Below are positions 60,970 through 64,000 of a stretch of DNA of 64,000 nt, piece by piece (position 1 is the stretch's first letter; every line of letters starts with the position of its first letter). Where the stretch lies: contig NZ_JAHCVK010000001.1 of NCBI RefSeq assembly GCF_018476905.1, positions 1,054,001 through 1,118,000 on the forward strand. The letters are read 5' to 3'. Below the pieces are notes generated by a model. The model was not told where the DNA came from. It ran no database searches and saw only the letters and a list, made by a program, of their open reading frames with translations. The position numbers and the translations under genes were made by a program. Source of the DNA: Geomobilimonas luticola (GTDB taxonomy: Bacteria; Desulfobacterota; Desulfuromonadia; Geobacterales; Geobacteraceae).

Positions 60970-61038
60970 AATCGGCAACATGAAGCATACTTGCATGAAG
61001 AGGTTCATCCAAAACCAAAACAAAGAGGAGGTCTCATC

Positions 61039-61368
61039 ATGAAAAAGCGGATAACGGCAATGAGCTTGATGCTGACGGTAATGGCGAGCGGTTATGCCCT
61101 CGCCGTCGGGCCGGGGAAGACGCTTGAGTTCAAGGGAAGCCCGATGGGGACGGTGCTGTTCGACGGGGCAGCACACAAGAATGCCGGATTGGCCTGTTCC
61201 GACTGCCACAATCCGGAAGTTTTTCCCAAGATGAAGCAGGGGACCGTGAAAATGACCATGAACGAACTGTACGCCGGCAAGTACTGCGGCAGATGCCATG
61301 ATGGCAAGAAAGCCTTCATGATCAAGGACAACTGTACGCGGTGCCACCATAAACCTGCGGGCACATAA
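61039..61368 (+). CDS. small triheme c-type cytochrome
   Basis: The 109-residue protein has a signal peptide (cleavage near YALA-VGPG, about residue 23) and three CXXCH sites: CSDCH, CGRCH and CTRCH. The spacing with upstream His residues fits the c7-type/class III heme proteins of Geobacter. It is periplasmic and should carry electrons. The ATG at 61039 follows GAGGAGG. Confidence 0.9.
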   Translation: MKKRITAMSLMLTVMASGYALAVGPGKTLEFKGSPMGTVLFDGAAHKNAGLACSDCHNPEVFPKMKQGTVKMTMNELYAGKYCGRCHDGKKAFMIKDNCTRCHHKPAGT

Positions 61369-61430
61369 AGGATTAATGAGGTGTAAGAAGGTCCGCCATC
61401 TTTTCCCTAAAAATCATATAAGTCGGGATG

Positions 61431-61466
61431 AGTCGTGTGAAACGTGATTTCGCACGGCTTTTTTTT
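61431..61466 (+). terminator. terminator after the cytochrome gene
   Basis: AGTCGTGTGAAA (61431-61442) can pair with TTTCGCACGGCT (61448-61459), followed by a run of eight Ts. Confidence 0.75.
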
Positions 61467-61552
61467 GCTCAAACCCCTTTCCCTTCAGCGACCTCCTGTA
61501 GTACTATGCTCCCCCCGGTACAGGCCGGGACGACACACCCACAGGAGCGGCA

Positions 61553-63853
<2,301 letters not shown>

Positions 63854-63855
63854 TC

Positions 63856-64000
63856 CTAGGGTTTCCGGCAGACGAGAACTATCTTGTTCTGTGGCCGGAA
63901 CGGGGAGGAATGGACGCGGACGACTGAGAAGCCGATGGTTTCCACGAGCTGCAGCAGCTGCCGAAGAGTGAACATCTGCTTGTGGCGGAAGGGGAGGGGG
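63856..64000 (-). CDS. C-terminal part of a probable SAM methyltransferase (5' end outside window)
   Basis: The minus strand is open from the window edge to a TAG at 63856-63858 and encodes PLPFRHKQMFTLRQLLQLVE followed by TIGFSVVRVHSSPFRPQNKI and VLVCRKP. This C-terminal strand-and-helix pattern resembles class I methyltransferases, but only 47 residues are visible and the function is uncertain. It converges on tex. Confidence 0.5.
   Translation of the reverse strand, partial: PLPFRHKQMFTLRQLLQLVETIGFSVVRVHSSPFRPQNKIVLVCRKP

Overview
The window is high-GC bacterial DNA that most resembles a Geobacter-type member of the Desulfuromonadota. The pointers are small multi-CXXCH c-type cytochromes, a tandem GEMM-I riboswitch (with the features of the cGAMP-type GEMM-Ib variant) ahead of a cytochrome gene, long-form HisG, a TtrA-like molybdoenzyme and a Ku/LigD system. 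This assignment is inferred from gene content; no 16S gene is present. I found no rRNA, tRNA, CRISPR array, integrase or transposase.

Layout. (1) 1-15.3 kb: a tightly packed plus-strand cluster with stop/start overlaps. It encodes three cobalamin-binding radical SAM proteins (one cut by the window edge), an acyltransferase, a hot-dog thioesterase, a ketoreductase, two ketosynthase-fold proteins (the second without its catalytic histidines), a FabZ-like dehydratase, a LolA-like carrier, a large GH13 protein, a LolB-like lipoprotein and an MMPL exporter. It looks like a dedicated pathway that builds an acyl/polyene-like lipid and exports it to the outer membrane, related to aryl-polyene or ladderane-type clusters but matching neither. 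No acyl carrier protein lies inside the window. (2) 15.3-17.6 kb: pagL, then hisI-hisG on the minus strand with an inverted-repeat element between them. (3) 17.7-20.1 kb: an accessory patch (higBA, a VOC protein, an AT-rich HNH endonuclease) with one attC-like palindrome, which suggests integron-cassette ancestry. (4) 20.2-28.9 kb: transporters, an Old Yellow Enzyme family protein, htpX behind a yybP-ykoY-type (Mn2+) riboswitch, a QueG-like ferredoxin protein, a flavin reductase, a YhdH-type reductase and a 48-aa conserved-looking small protein. (5) 29.1-31.2 kb: consensus promoter, two GEMM-I riboswitches and a triheme cytochrome, then a cold-shock protein and a DUF3553 protein.

(6) 31.3-38.2 kb: a TetR-controlled HAE1 RND efflux operon with two matching palindromic operators and two unlisted small membrane ORFs. 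(7) 38.3-42.2 kb: a minus-strand TtrB/TtrA-like iron-sulphur and molybdopterin pair with no membrane subunit nearby. (8) 42.9-46.5 kb: MarR, FUSC exporter, DUF1904, SDR. (9) 46.7-55.8 kb: a second MarR gene with a long run of redox and electrophile-stress type genes (YceI, isochorismatase-like, amidohydrolase, DODA-type dioxygenase, ADP-ribosylglycohydrolase-like, hydrolase-OsmC fusion, inactive rhodanese-YceI fusion, pirin). (10) 55.8-60.3 kb: non-homologous end joining with two Ku proteins and LigD split into two genes, a MITE-like element lying between the LigD halves. (11) 60.3-64 kb: DUF72, a small triheme cytochrome, Tex, and the 3' end of a minus-strand gene that is probably a methyltransferase.

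The strongest candidate for an undescribed system is the lipid cluster in region 1. The best regulatory signals are the tandem GEMM switch, the yybP-ykoY/htpX pairing and the paired TetR and MarR operator-like sites.
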